Position numbers and translations under genes: made by a program. From the NCBI RefSeq assembly GCF_022201045.2, contig NC_068563.1:9672001-9736000 (forward strand): DNA of 64,000 nt, given 5' to 3'. A model generated the notes under the pieces. It saw only the letters and a program-made list of their open reading frames with translations. It did no database searches and was not told the origin of the DNA. Source of the DNA: Citrus sinensis (Eukaryota > Streptophyta > Magnoliopsida > Sapindales > Rutaceae). Below are positions 37,975 to 49,070 of the stretch, piece after piece (within the stretch, counting starts at the first letter, position 1; each line of letters starts with the position of its first letter).

Positions 37975-39005
37975 AAATTAAAATGTTAAATATGAGACAG
38001 AGTTCATAGAAAATGAATTAAACTTTTGTCTTTTTGTTAACACTCATTTTATTTTGTTTTTCAAAATATTTATAATAAAAAATAGTTTTTCTATTTTTAC
38101 TTTACTTGTCTTTTTTTCTTATTAGTATTATTATTTTTAAAATAATTTTTATTTTAATTTATTTACTTTAAAAATACATATTAATTTGCCAGTCATAAAA
38201 GTTGTTTGGTTGCCAACGAATTGTCTTTGATATAGAGACCTGTATCATAGCCACTCCCTAAGTAAGCCATTTTTTATTGGTAATTTTTTTAAAAAAAAAG
38301 TTAATTGAAAAGTATGGACTAATGAGATAAAATAAGGAGAAATTATATTTAACCTGAAATTTCATTAAATCGTATCTACTTAAATTTCCCAATCTGGGTG
38401 ATAGCTCATCGCCCAAAGATAGTCGGTGTGCGATGAACCTTCTGTCGATTTTAATTTGATTTTAGCAAAAAAGTTAATTTTCATAATTTCACAAGACGAA
38501 ATTTCTGGCCAAATATGAGTGTTGTAAAATACCCATATTTCTCTACAAACTTTATTCATTCTCAACAAATTCTTCTGCTATCCCAACAAAGGGTGGACTT
38601 TACATAGAAGTTAGTGTGGGCAATTGATCCTGCTCAACAAAAAATTCATTGATTTTCATATTTTTTTTTCAAAAAAATTTTATTTAAGTGGGAAGCAAAT
38701 TTATAAAGAAATTTTAGTATTCGATCAATTCGATACATTATTAAAATTTATTATAGTTTTAATCTCAATAAATTAAGTTTCTAAACACGCCCCGATCCCA
38801 ACCCTTGTAACAAAATCATGAAACATTTAATATCAGGATCAAAATCTTCATTTTTCATTTTATCAAAGACCGACAGTGCCTTCCTTTGTGTCTTGACTTA
38901 CTCGAAGTATAATTTAATCTATTAAAATCCAACAATTCTCTAGCTTCAATCCAAACTTTCCCATATTTCTTAAAAGCATATGTTCTCCACGAAATCAAAC
39001 CATAT
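37975..39005. other. Intergenic, no gene recognised
   Basis: AT-rich, with a T/A-rich low-complexity stretch at 38050-38180. The short open frame on the minus strand (38380-38568) has no motif. Confidence 0.45.
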
Positions 39006-39798
39006 GGTCATGTTTGGATGTTAGGATTAAGTATGGGATTAGACTAATTTTGGGATTAAATATTTATCCAATGTTTGATAAGTTTAGCTGGATTGGATTA
39101 GGGAGGACTAAATTTGAATTTAATCCGAAAATCATGGGATTAATAATCCTAATTTGCACACCTAGTATTAATTAATTAATTAATTTTTATTGACACCTAG
39201 TATTAATTAATTAATTAATTTTTATTATGATTTACTTAAAAATTATTTTTATTTATTATCTATGATCTAATTAAATTGATATTTTTACTTATACTAACTC
39301 TTGAGATTAAATTTTCACTACTTGCATATTTAAGAATTTATCAATAAAATTAATGTTTAGTTATTTATTGCATTATTTGATTGTATTGAATTTAATAATC
39401 ACTAATATAATATTAAAAATAATCATGAAAATTAATAATACCATTAATTAATTGATTTTATATAATATTTTTAAATATTTGATAAAAATTAATTAAATAT
39501 TTAATTTGTTTTATATATGTTTATTTGTTTACTGTATTATGACTGCCCAATAACTTATTTACAATATATTTAATTTTTCCTAGTAATTTATTTTTAAATT
39601 TATTTTAATTATGATTATAAAATTTCATGAATAATTGAAATTTATATTGAAATGCCAATTTAAATGCTTTTAAATATTATTTAAATACAATTTAACATAG
39701 TTTAATATGATATTGTACCAAACATAAGAATATATAATACAATCCAGCTTAATTCATTCCAATATAATTCAATCCAATCCTGCATGTCAAACGTAACC
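39006..39798. mobile_element. Non-autonomous DNA transposon (793 bp)
   Basis: The left terminus GGTCATGTTTGGATGTTAGG and the inverted right terminus GGTTACGTTTGACATGCAGG match at about 14 of 20 positions. TAT flanks both sides (39003-39005 and 39799-39801). Short subterminal inverted motifs (GGATTGGATTAGG against CAATCCAATCCTG) strengthen the pairing. The superfamily is uncertain (PIF/Harbinger- or hAT-like). Confidence 0.55.
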
Positions 39799-40217
39799 TA
39801 TGTGCCTTGTAATATTTTGTTAAGCAAACCTTTTCAGTTAAAAAATTATTTAATTTTTACTCCTTAATTTGTGTGTTTTAAAGGAAAATGCCCATGTGTC
39901 TCTTGAACACCAAAAAATTCAAAATGATAAAAATAATTTCTTTTTTGATTTAAAAAAATGGACTGTTGGAGTAAGAGACAGAGCAAAGAAAGCTATAACA
40001 GTCTTGAGGTGACAAAATCTTTGAACAACGACTCCCATATCCGCATTTATGATTTAACCACATTTTTTTTTCTCTACATAACATATTAGAAATTTTATAA
40101 AATATAAAATTAACAAAAAAAATTAATAACCCTTACATTACTTGCATATAAAGTAAAAGCGTAAAACAAACTTAGTCACAAAATTGGCAAAAATTGAAAT
40201 TTGAAGTTTTGACCGTT

Positions 40218-40321
40218 ACGGTTAGGGCCAAGCTTAGGGTTAGGTTTAAGGTTAGGATGTAAGGTCTTGGCGCGCCAAGCACTAACGGCTCCCGCATCGT
40301 GGCGCTTTATTTTCCCTATCA
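40218..40321 (+). promoter_or_regulatory. Promoter block with E2F-like palindrome and telo-box-like repeats
   Basis: 40218-40258 has TTAGGG/GGTTAGG units in a row (telo-box-like). 40266-40279 is the perfect palindrome CTTGGCGCGCCAAG, containing two back-to-back E2F-type cores. Further GGCGC sites and an ACTAACGGCT Myb-type motif follow to 40321. The block is 110-170 bp upstream of the TATA at 40387, and 320-420 bp upstream of the B3 start codon. Confidence 0.5.
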
Positions 40322-40360
40322 ATTTAGGAAGCTAATATCTGAGGAAACTCGAATTTAATT

Positions 40361-40600
40361 AGGAAACCCACTTCTCTCAGGATTATTATATATTTACATC
40401 ATCACTGCCGTGTTCTGTTCTGTGTTCTTCAATTCGCTAGTTTCCTGTTTTGTTTCTCTGTTCTTCGAATTTTAGGAAACCCACTTCACTCAGGAATTAA
40501 TAGCATCCTTTTATTCGCATAATCATCCTCTGGTCCAAGCACTTAAAAAGCTTTCTGAAGTTGCTGTTCTGTGTTCCTTTTTTTCCTGTTTTATTTCTCT
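40361..40600 (+). repeat. Tandem duplication of ~113 bp in the B3 gene leader
   Basis: AGGAAACCCACTTCTCTCAG at 40361 recurs at 40474 with one change, followed in both copies by TTCTGTGTTC and TTTCCTGTTTT phrases in the same order. A TATATATT box at 40387-40394 lies in the first unit; the second unit would be transcribed leader. Confidence 0.65.
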
Positions 40601-40639
40601 TTACGTTTGAATCTTTGAATTTCTGAAGAAAGAATTTAC

Positions 40640-41467
40640 ATGGAAGAGAGAAAGATGAAGTGGCGATTGCATGATGATAGTGGGTCTTTTGAAAGAATTT
40701 TAAGGGAGGCAGAGGAAGCTGCCAATGGTGATGAGTCCTTAAAAATGAGTTCACTTACGAGGATCATTGTTCAACAGCTTGTTGAGAAACAATTGGCACA
40801 AAAGAAGAAATTTGACAATCTGGGTTTTGACATACCGAAAAGAAGAAGAGGTTCTGTTTCTGAAAACTTGCCTAGTAGAAGAATGCCGTCACTAATACTT
40901 AAAATAAACAACAAGAAGATTACTCTGAAGAGGTGCTTCGACCAGACTCATGACAGAGGCCACAAAGATGATGAAAAAGAGATCAGACAGCCCAGAAAGC
41001 AGAGGAAGAAGGGAAACAAGAACGTGAATCAAGAAGAACGCGTAGTTGCTGATATGCCTGAATCATTCAAGAATCGCATCCAGGAGGAGAATGGTACTGA
41101 TTTAGTGTTGGTGATGCAGAAAACAATCACAGGATGTGATTTAAGGAGTAATAATAATCGGCTGTCGATACCACCGACCAAAGTAAGAGATGATAACTTT
41201 GTCAATCAAAAGGAGAAGAGCATTCTTAATACAAAGGAAGGGATAGAGGTCTTGATGATTCCTCCTTCTCTTAAACACAGTGTTCCTTTGACGTTGAAGA
41301 AGTGGAAGATGGGTGATAATTACACTTATAATCTGATGAAGACGTGGCATGATTTGGTTGTGGATGATAAAGATAATGGACTTGAGTTAGGTTCAGAAGT
41401 GCAGCTATGGAGTTTCAGGAAGAACAATTCCGATTTGTGTTTTGCTTTGGTTAAGCTTGAAGGATAA
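40640..41467 (+). CDS. B3 domain protein, DUF313 type (275 aa, single exon)
   Basis: An uninterrupted frame from ATG 40640 to TAA 41467. The N-terminal half (1-138) is acidic/basic and unstructured-looking, with nuclear-localisation candidates PKRRR (66-70) and RKQRKKG (119-125). From about residue 139 the protein reads as a DUF313-type B3 fold: MPESFKNRI, LVMQKT, NRLSIP, MIPPSL, LKKWKM, W..LV, and the terminal VQLWSFR...LCFALV. Such proteins are plant nuclear DNA-binding proteins, often in local clusters and poorly characterised. A single exon is normal for this subfamily. Upstream lie a TATA box, a duplicated leader and an E2F-like palindrome. Two partial relatives lie 2.4-3.4 kb downstream. 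Identity as a B3/DUF313 protein is firm; targets are unknown. Confidence 0.88.
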   Translation: MEERKMKWRLHDDSGSFERILREAEEAANGDESLKMSSLTRIIVQQLVEKQLAQKKKFDNLGFDIPKRRRGSVSENLPSRRMPSLILKINNKKITLKRCFDQTHDRGHKDDEKEIRQPRKQRKKGNKNVNQEERVVADMPESFKNRIQEENGTDLVLVMQKTITGCDLRSNNNRLSIPPTKVRDDNFVNQKEKSILNTKEGIEVLMIPPSLKHSVPLTLKKWKMGDNYTYNLMKTWHDLVVDDKDNGLELGSEVQLWSFRKNNSDLCFALVKLEG

Positions 41468-43873
41468 CAAGGAAGTGGAAACAGATCATTACACTGATGA
41501 TGCAACTGATGCGAAGACTCTTCATCAAACGGCTGAATTGCAACAACTACATATGTTTTGACCCGACCCGTTGATGATATTGAGCAAGAAAAAAAAAATT
41601 GTATATATGACAGATGAAATATGTAGTAGCTACTGTAATTGCATTGAAAACTTGAAATGCATTATATCTTTATAAGGTTTTGTGATTTTCTTGGCATGGC
41701 TTATTGTTATGATTTCCATTTTTTACAGTATTTTGATTTTCAAGCTCTTAATCATCATAGGGTTTATTACTATTTCAGCTCCTGTAATTGGCCTGCTTGG
41801 AGTTATGAGCCTCCAGTATCTGATGCAACACTGAGGACTAACTCTCGTTTCTTTACAGTTTTCTTTACCTTACCGGTGCTTGCATAGTTTTTCTGATTAC
41901 TCTTTGAAGATAACAGAGAAGTAAAAGCAAATTCAAAGACTAGATCTAATGAGAAAAGTGTCCTTGTGAGGTTGCATGACGTTAATCTTAACCCTCTGAT
42001 TTCAAGAAATGACTCTCTTTGGTATTCTTAATAAGTATCCTTCACTTGCATGCTTGTCGGTCAGCTTTCTCGCTGTCCGGAGGTGTTCATCTTTGTCAGG
42101 GTACACAAACACATTGAATTCCAATCTTCGTTTGTGAATAGTTCACTTTGAAAACCTCAGGCTAGTGAAAGGTTTCTGAGTAAATTTAAGGAGGTTGTTG
42201 ATACAGGAGAATTATCACTATTCTGTAGGCTGCTCTCAGGGCTTGGTGCGAAGGGAGTTGCCGGCTGATTATATTTATGACTTTCCAATTTGCCGCGTTA
42301 AAGTAATGCCACGTATACAAAATTGGCCATTGTTGTTGACTTGTCGCCTCATGTGGATAAATTTGTGCTTTTTAAATGGGGTTAATGGGGTTATGAAACT
42401 CAATGTGAGAAGGATCTCTAATTATTCCTTATGTTTTGGTTTTTGCGAACGTGCTTGTTCAACAAAATCCAAATCTGTTACAACTTGTTCAATATTCAGA
42501 TGACTAAAAATGAAATTACATAAACAGCCAATGTCAGAGTTGATGTCCAGTTTTTACATGTTCCAGTTATCCGGGGATGATATTGAAAAGAATTGCATTC
42601 ACAAGATTTATATTGTGATTTGATGATTAGGTCTCCCTAGCTGGCAGATTTCAACTCTGTTTGATTTGGTACAGCAGAGTTCAATTCATCGTATCTATTT
42701 GGTTGGTGCTGGATTTCATATTCATCTTTCAATAGCCAGCCCGGCGAGCAAGGCTAGCCCCGCAGTATGGCCAGCAATATTTCAGTGAAAGACTAGTACA
42801 TCATAAGCCATTAACAACAGTAATAAGCACAAATATTAACTCAATCAGACAATCCAAATGGTAATTACCTGATCAACGACCTTTGAGAAATTCATTGTTT
42901 CAAAATTGGAAAAATGTTGAGTGTACATAGTTAAAACTGAAGCAGATTAGGTGATTGATTTTATCAAAACAGGCATTCTAATTGAATGAAATATGACCTC
43001 ATATCAGCTTTTTTTTTAGTCAAATGCAGAGTATTACTATTTACACATACAAAATTACCTTTCCTTGAAGTCATTTCCGCTAGCCAGCAAAAGCTTGCGG
43101 TTTTGTATATACTCTGATTCATGACATGCATGGTCAACATACAACTAGAGTTGAATTCTTACCAGAGGAGAAGAAATCCTTTGGTAGCCTCACTTAAATG
43201 TCATGGCAAAGCAGATCAAAACACCAGCTAACGTTGAGCTGCTAACATGGAGATACAGGCCATAAAAAGAAAAGTACCAAAATCGCATGCAAGTCTTAAC
43301 CAAACATCAGCCATGGACATTTCTTCAACCTCACAAAATTCCAGTTTGGTACTTTATCTACAATATATCAATGCCTTTAAATCTTTCTATTTTCTGCACA
43401 TCAACTGTCATTGAAAATTCACAACAGCATGTAACTTAGGTAGGACAGTCAGTTATCAAGGCATAAGCTTTTTCACGCATTGAAACTAAATTATGTCGAA
43501 AATAAGTCTTAAACTTTTGTTCGGCAATGATCTAAACAGGTTGCTGAGGTTCCTAGATTGTTGAAGATGACCAATACAACTAACGGAAGGAAACAGGAAT
43601 ACAAACCTAGTACTATCCAAGATTCATTCAGAAGAAACCTCTACTTCTAGATTTAATCCGAACAGGTAAATCAAAAAGTTCCAAATAAATGAAAATCATA
43701 TAGGAGAATACCAAGAAAGTTATTGAATCTTGTAAAGAAACGATATTGCATTTCAGACTTCATCTTCTTCACAGTTCATCTATCACATACTCAATTTTAT
43801 TCTGGCACAATTAATATCATCCAACAGTACCAACACTCAATAGCTGATGAAATAATGTTGCAATTTCTGTATG
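41468..43873. other. 3' flank and intergenic DNA
   Basis: The first few hundred bases are presumably the B3 3' UTR; no clear AATAAA is visible within 200 bp. The short frames at 41657-41887 and 42195-42503 lack motifs and upstream signals. Nothing else is recognised. Confidence 0.45.
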
Positions 43874-44447
43874 CTATTTTGAGGCCCTCCTTCTCCTTGG
43901 ACATCTCTCCAAAGCAAAACACAACTCAGAAGACTTGTTCCTGAAGCTCCATAGATTCACAGTCGTACCTTCTCTCAGTCTATTGTCTCGATTACTCACA
44001 ACCAATGAATGCCATTTCTCCACAAGAGAATAACCGATCTTCCACTTCTTTAACTTCAATTTAACAATGGATTGAGAGACGGAGGAATCATTGAGACCTC
44101 TACGCCTCCTTTGGCATCAAGAATGCTCTCCTCTTGTCGATTTAGAAAATTATAATCTCTTACTTTTCCCCATGGTATCAATAGCCGATTCTCATTCTTT
44201 AGTAAATCAGTATTTTTGAGTTGTTTCCTCATCACCAACACAATATCTTTACCATTCTCCTCTTGGATAATGCGATTCTTTAAAGATTCTGGCATATCAA
44301 GCATTTCGGCATTAACTACCATTTCTTTAGTTTCCATTAACGTTGCAACTTCTGCCACCCGCTTTCCAACAAGATCTCGCACAAGTCTACATGTTTGTAA
44401 AAACAATTTCAAGATTTCATCACCTTTCGCTTCTTCTTTTGACAGAA
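43874..44447 (-). pseudogene. Truncated DUF313-type B3 paralogue with one frameshift
   Basis: The minus strand encodes the B3 half only: MPESLKNRIIQEEN, VLVMRKQLKNTDLL, NRLLIPWGKV, MIPPSLN in one frame, then a 1-base frame change at about 44056-44075 into KLKLKKWKIGYSLVEKWHSL, NLWSFRNKSSELCFAL and a stop at 43874. The extra tail CPRRRRASK is not present in the intact relative. Its N-terminal half is replaced at about 44447 by the plus-strand fragment next to it. A non-functional copy is the simplest reading. Confidence 0.8.
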
Positions 44448-44837
44448 TTTTGAGAGAGGCAGAAGAGGCTGCCAATGTTGATGAGTCCTTCAAAATGAGT
44501 TCACTTGTGAGGATGATTGTTCAAAGGCATATTGTAAAACAAGTGGCTCCAAAGGAATTTGACAATCTGGGGTTTTACCTACCCAAAAGAAGAAGGGATT
44601 CTGTTTCTAAAAGCTTGCCAAGAAGAAGAATGCCGCCGCTAACACTTAAAATTAACAATAAAAAGATTACTCTGAACAGGTGCTTTGATCAGACTTATAT
44701 CAGAGCCGATGAAGATGATGAACAAGAGATCAGAAAGCCCAAAAAGTGGAGAAGACGGGGATCAGGAAGAATGCATATTTGCTGATTAATCATTCAAGAC
44801 TTGGAGAATGGTACTGATTTAGCGTTGGTGATGCTTT
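44440..44837 (+). pseudogene. N-terminal half of a B3 paralogue, head to head with its neighbour
   Basis: From 44446 the plus strand closely follows the N-terminal half of the intact B3 gene: RILREAEEAANVDESFKMSS, NLGFYLPKRRR, RRMPPLTLKINNKKITLNRC. The frame ends at TGA (44783-44785), then a further 50 bp still match the region before the B3 fold (AATGGTACTGATTTAGCGTT) after internal deletions. There is no initiating ATG of its own; the open frame to its left is antisense of the minus-strand copy. Confidence 0.8.
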
Positions 44838-46774
44838 GAAACTCATTGTATCAAGTTCATTGCAGGGGAGTCCCTTTCAGTTAATTATTCTCACAACTTT
44901 TATTCATTTCTCTGCTGCGAAATTTGGTTAATTTTATCAGTTTTGATATGTTCGCTTTGTCATTTTTGTGGATTAATTCATAAATTATTATTATCCCCTT
45001 TAGAATCAATCTCAGTTAATGTAGCAACAATTCACTTTAACTAACATGTGGAGCAAGTTTCTGTTACTTATGTGGGATAGATTTTCTTGATTTTGTAGCA
45101 TTTGACCTAAGCTGATGACTAAATTCATCACTGCAATATCATGAAAGCATTTTGTCATCAGTTGATTTTTACCTGTCTTTGAATTGATTTTGTAGACTAA
45201 CTGTGTTACTTTGCATAAACGTAGAGCATTCCTCAAATGTTTATGAGAAAGTTTGGACATAAACTTATTGATGTTGCTACATTCATAATTCCTAATGGTC
45301 ACCATTGATGTGTTCGTATGAAAAAAGAAAAAAAAAATTATTCAATCTTTATAGGATATTTTATAGTTTTCAAGTATGAGAAGAGTTCAAGTTTTTAGGT
45401 TCTTATTTTTTGATTTAGCCATAATTTGATTGTTTAGATATTTAATTCTAAAGTATGTTCATAAACTCTTTCACTTAGTGGTCATTATAGTCATGCAAAG
45501 ATTTGTTGAAGTAAATACTCTTGATGCTAATGGGTTCATATGGTCAAAATTTTAGTCGTTCAGTCATTTCATAAGGATCTCTTTAATACAAATAGGCCGA
45601 CTATGTCATTATTTATAGAAAGTAAAAAATCAGGGACCTCAAAGATAACCTCCCCATAGGCATAACCTTCAAATTTATTTGCGGAAGAAAGATAAACTTG
45701 TAATCTCAAATTAATTATATTTTTATAAAGTAAAGAAAGATCAAGATGAGTCACCCACAAAAGTAAAGATTTTGAATTTTTTATCTCTCCTTAACATATA
45801 CCATATGGATATCTAACTACATGTTCATGCAAATATATGTTTTTGTCATTTTGGTTCTTTATTTTTTTTAAAAAAAGGTAAAGTTTGTATATGAACAATT
45901 CTAGCTTAAGATTCAAAACTTCTTCCATTGTTGTTAAAAAGTCAATTTTTACATGGGTGTGGTTATTTGTACTCTAAATTTTATTTTGAATGTTGCATTG
46001 CTTTGTGAACTCATATACTAATTTAAAAAATTGAGGTTTACCCTATACATTCTTTAAAATTTAAAAAAAATTATTACTTAAACTATTTAAATTTATTTAC
46101 TTAAAACATCAATAAAATTATTTAACACATACTTAAAACAATATATAACGAAGTAAAGTTGTAAATAAATTATTTAACATAATTTTTATTTTTATTTTTT
46201 ACTTATTCATATTCAATATTGAATTTTCATTAAAAAAACTTACATTGACAACATAATAATAAAGATATTCTATAAATATCTAAAAACAATGAAAAGAAGA
46301 CGAGATGAGGGAGGAGGAGGAGGGAAAAAATGGTTGTTTTACATACAATAATTTTTTATTTATTTTTAAAAAATAAAAAGTATCACACACATACTTTAAA
46401 GTCAAAACTTTTTCTAAATATTAATTTTAATTCGTTATTGTTTATCCAAGTATTGATGAAGATGTTGGAAATAAATATTTAAGGATTTAAGATATGACAA
46501 TTATATATTGAATAATAAGTGTGTTGTATGGGTGTTCAAAGAAATTATGTAAGTTATATAATAACTTATCCTTAATTATAATTCACATGATGATTATTTT
46601 TATAATAAAATTTTTATTAAAATTAAAGTATTAAATTTTAAATTGAAAATAGTCCCATCTATTTTACATGTGGAAAATATGATGATCATTGACTATTTTT
46701 AATGCAGGGCAAATCCTATGATTATAGCATTAATGCCTACACGATTGACTCATTCATTTGTTAATTTATAAAAT
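44838..46774. other. Intergenic, AT-rich
   Basis: No coding support; frames at 45012-45305 and 45569-45760 (minus) are motif-free. A purine-rich GGGAGGAGGAGGAGGG run lies at about 46308-46324. Confidence 0.45.
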
Positions 46775-46783
46775 ATATTAATA

Positions 46784-47468
46784 GGGAAAAAGCCACCAAC
46801 ATCCTCAAGGTTTATTCTGCAAACTCCCTTACTTTCATAAATGGTTACATACACCTATTTTTACTATTATAGCCTTTGATTATAGCAACCAAAATAAATA
46901 TAAATATAAATATAAGATAAAAATAATAAATATATATCATATGATACAAATAAATATTACAATAAGTATAATTAGTAAAATAACTTATATAATAAAAATT
47001 ATTTTTAATATTAAGCTATTATAGTCTATCCCGACCAATTTTATTAATACTCTAATCTATTAATCTAAAAATTGACTTTAAGATTCATATTAATATAGAC
47101 ATAATTAAAAAAAATTGTAAATAAAATAATATAATTTTTATAAATTACAATGAATGTTAGGTATAATTATTTTAATATTATTAATTTGTCAAATAGATTT
47201 AATTATTATTAAAAGAATATGATAGATTAATAATGTTAAAATAAATTTTGTAATATTGAAAATAATTTTAATATTTTATCTTATTTTATGTATTATATTA
47301 TTTTAATATTATTTTTATTTTTATTTTTATATATAAATTATTTAAAGTCAATTATTGGGTTTTTGTAATCAAGGCTATAACAGTAAAAAAGGAATGTGCA
47401 TGATCAATTATGAAATTAAAGAGATTTGTGTGATCAGTAAATTTTGGGGGTGTGGGTGGTTTTTCTCC
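46784..47468. mobile_element. Mutator-like MITE with long terminal inverted repeats (685 bp)
   Basis: The left end is GGGAAAAAGCCACCAACATC and the inverted right end is GGAGAAAAACCACCCACACC. Inverted similarity continues inward for roughly 90 bp (TATTATAGCCTTTGATTA against the inverse of TAATCAAGGCTATAACAG). The 9-bp flanks ATATTAATA (46775-46783) and ATATTTATA (47469-47477) agree at 8 positions, as expected for MULE insertions. No coding capacity. Confidence 0.65.
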
Positions 47469-47477
47469 ATATTTATA

Positions 47478-48235
47478 GTTTAATAATTGGACCAGATTAT
47501 TTGAACTCACTTAACTACTCTTCAAACCCCTGTTTTCAATTAAATTCTATATCACTAAATACCCATCAAGCAATTGGCAATTAAGGCCAAACAATATATC
47601 AAATAAAATAAATTTACTCTCTAATCCATTTTATTTGAAACCTTGGCTCTTTATTTGATTATCATTAACATAATTTTTCGATAAACAAATTGTATTTAAT
47701 ATTGAAAATTCGATTGGTATCTTTCAATTAGTGAAAAAGCTTTTATCTAACAAGCGTAATTAGGGCAAAAACACTTAACACCATCCTAATTCGACTGTTG
47801 TGAATTGACATTTAAATACTCTTTCCTGTAAATTTATAATTTATAATTTATAATTTATAATTATTTTGTTGAAGCCCAATAACGCCAGTATGTTAGTGTC
47901 AATTGATACCGTCCTTTGGGATTGTGAAATTGCCAAGTTTATGAAAGTTCAAATAAAAAAAAATAAAAGGATGAGTTGACAGATTTTGTGGGTGTCGAAA
48001 GAAATTGATACTGAATTATTTAGAGATAAAAAATCAAATTAGGGTAAATTTTGGTATTATGGAAGGTGCAGAGAGTAAAAATTTGACTTTTAAATTTAAT
48101 TAATAAGTGTAGAGAGTAATTGTCCCACATTAATATTGACTAATTGATATTTACTTTTTTTTGGGTCCCAGCACAATTAATTATATCCTTTTATTTATTC
48201 CATAAAATTCAACATGTTGAGAGTCACCAAGTCAA
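47478..48235. other. Intergenic, AT-rich
   Basis: A short tandem TAATTTA run lies at 47838-47866. No gene is recognised. Confidence 0.45.
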
Positions 48236-48881
48236 TAGAGATGGCATAATCCGAATTCGAATCCGGATCTGCATTGAACATTTGATATCCGGATCTGTAA
48301 ATAAATATATGGATCCAGATGTAAGTAATATCCACACAGATTGCAGGTGGATTTTTCGAATATCCGGATATGTATAATAATAAATTTAAATATAATTTTA
48401 AATTTAATAATTTACCTAATAATATCAAATAAAATTCAATTATAATTTAACAATCAACAATTCAACATAAATAACATACAACAGCACCATAAGTTCACAA
48501 ACGGCAATTTCACAACATAAATCAAACATAAAAAAAAATCTAAGATAAATAGATTCATTACAATATTCTCTAATTATTATTATTCTTTTTTATTTTTTAA
48601 CATATTTTTCATAGTCAATGAAGATTATAGAGTTAATTATGCTTATACATATCAAATAAATAATTTAATTTATATATTTTTCAATTAAAATTTAGTTAAA
48701 TAAATAATTTAATTATAAAATAAAACGAATCCGAATATCCAGTTTTCCGGATACACTTGTATCTGGATCCAAATCCACACGGATCTTAGTTTTTAAGATC
48801 AAAATCTGCGTTTTTTAACATGCGGATCTATATTTTCCCAAATCCGGATCTTTGCCGATCCGGAGTTTATTGCCATCCCTA
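48236..48881. mobile_element. hAT-like non-autonomous element (646 bp)
   Basis: The ends are TAGAGATGGCA and, inverted, TAGGGATGGCA, followed on both sides by repeated ATCCGGAT motifs. The TAGGGATGGCAA terminus is common in plant hAT-type MITEs. The 8-bp flanks do not match, so the insertion is old or the boundaries are slightly off. Confidence 0.5.
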
Positions 48882-49070
48882 CGATTCAGGGACCTTTTAT
48901 CATAATTAGTGAAACTACGTCCTTGCATGAAAATTCAAGAGAAACATGGGTCCAAATGTTATTTATAGAAACAAGAATCAGAGTTTCAGAAACTTATGAT
49001 TTTGGCAAGTACCGTGTAATAATTCAAAACTAGAGAAACAGAGTGAGCAGAATCGTGTACGTCGAGTACC

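Noticed and set aside
40218..40258. Interstitial telomere block
   Set aside because: Only a few degenerate TTAGGG-like units, in a promoter context; better described as telo-box-like.
42195..42503. 102-residue protein downstream of the B3 gene
   Set aside because: No recognisable motif, no promoter signal, composition like the surrounding DNA.
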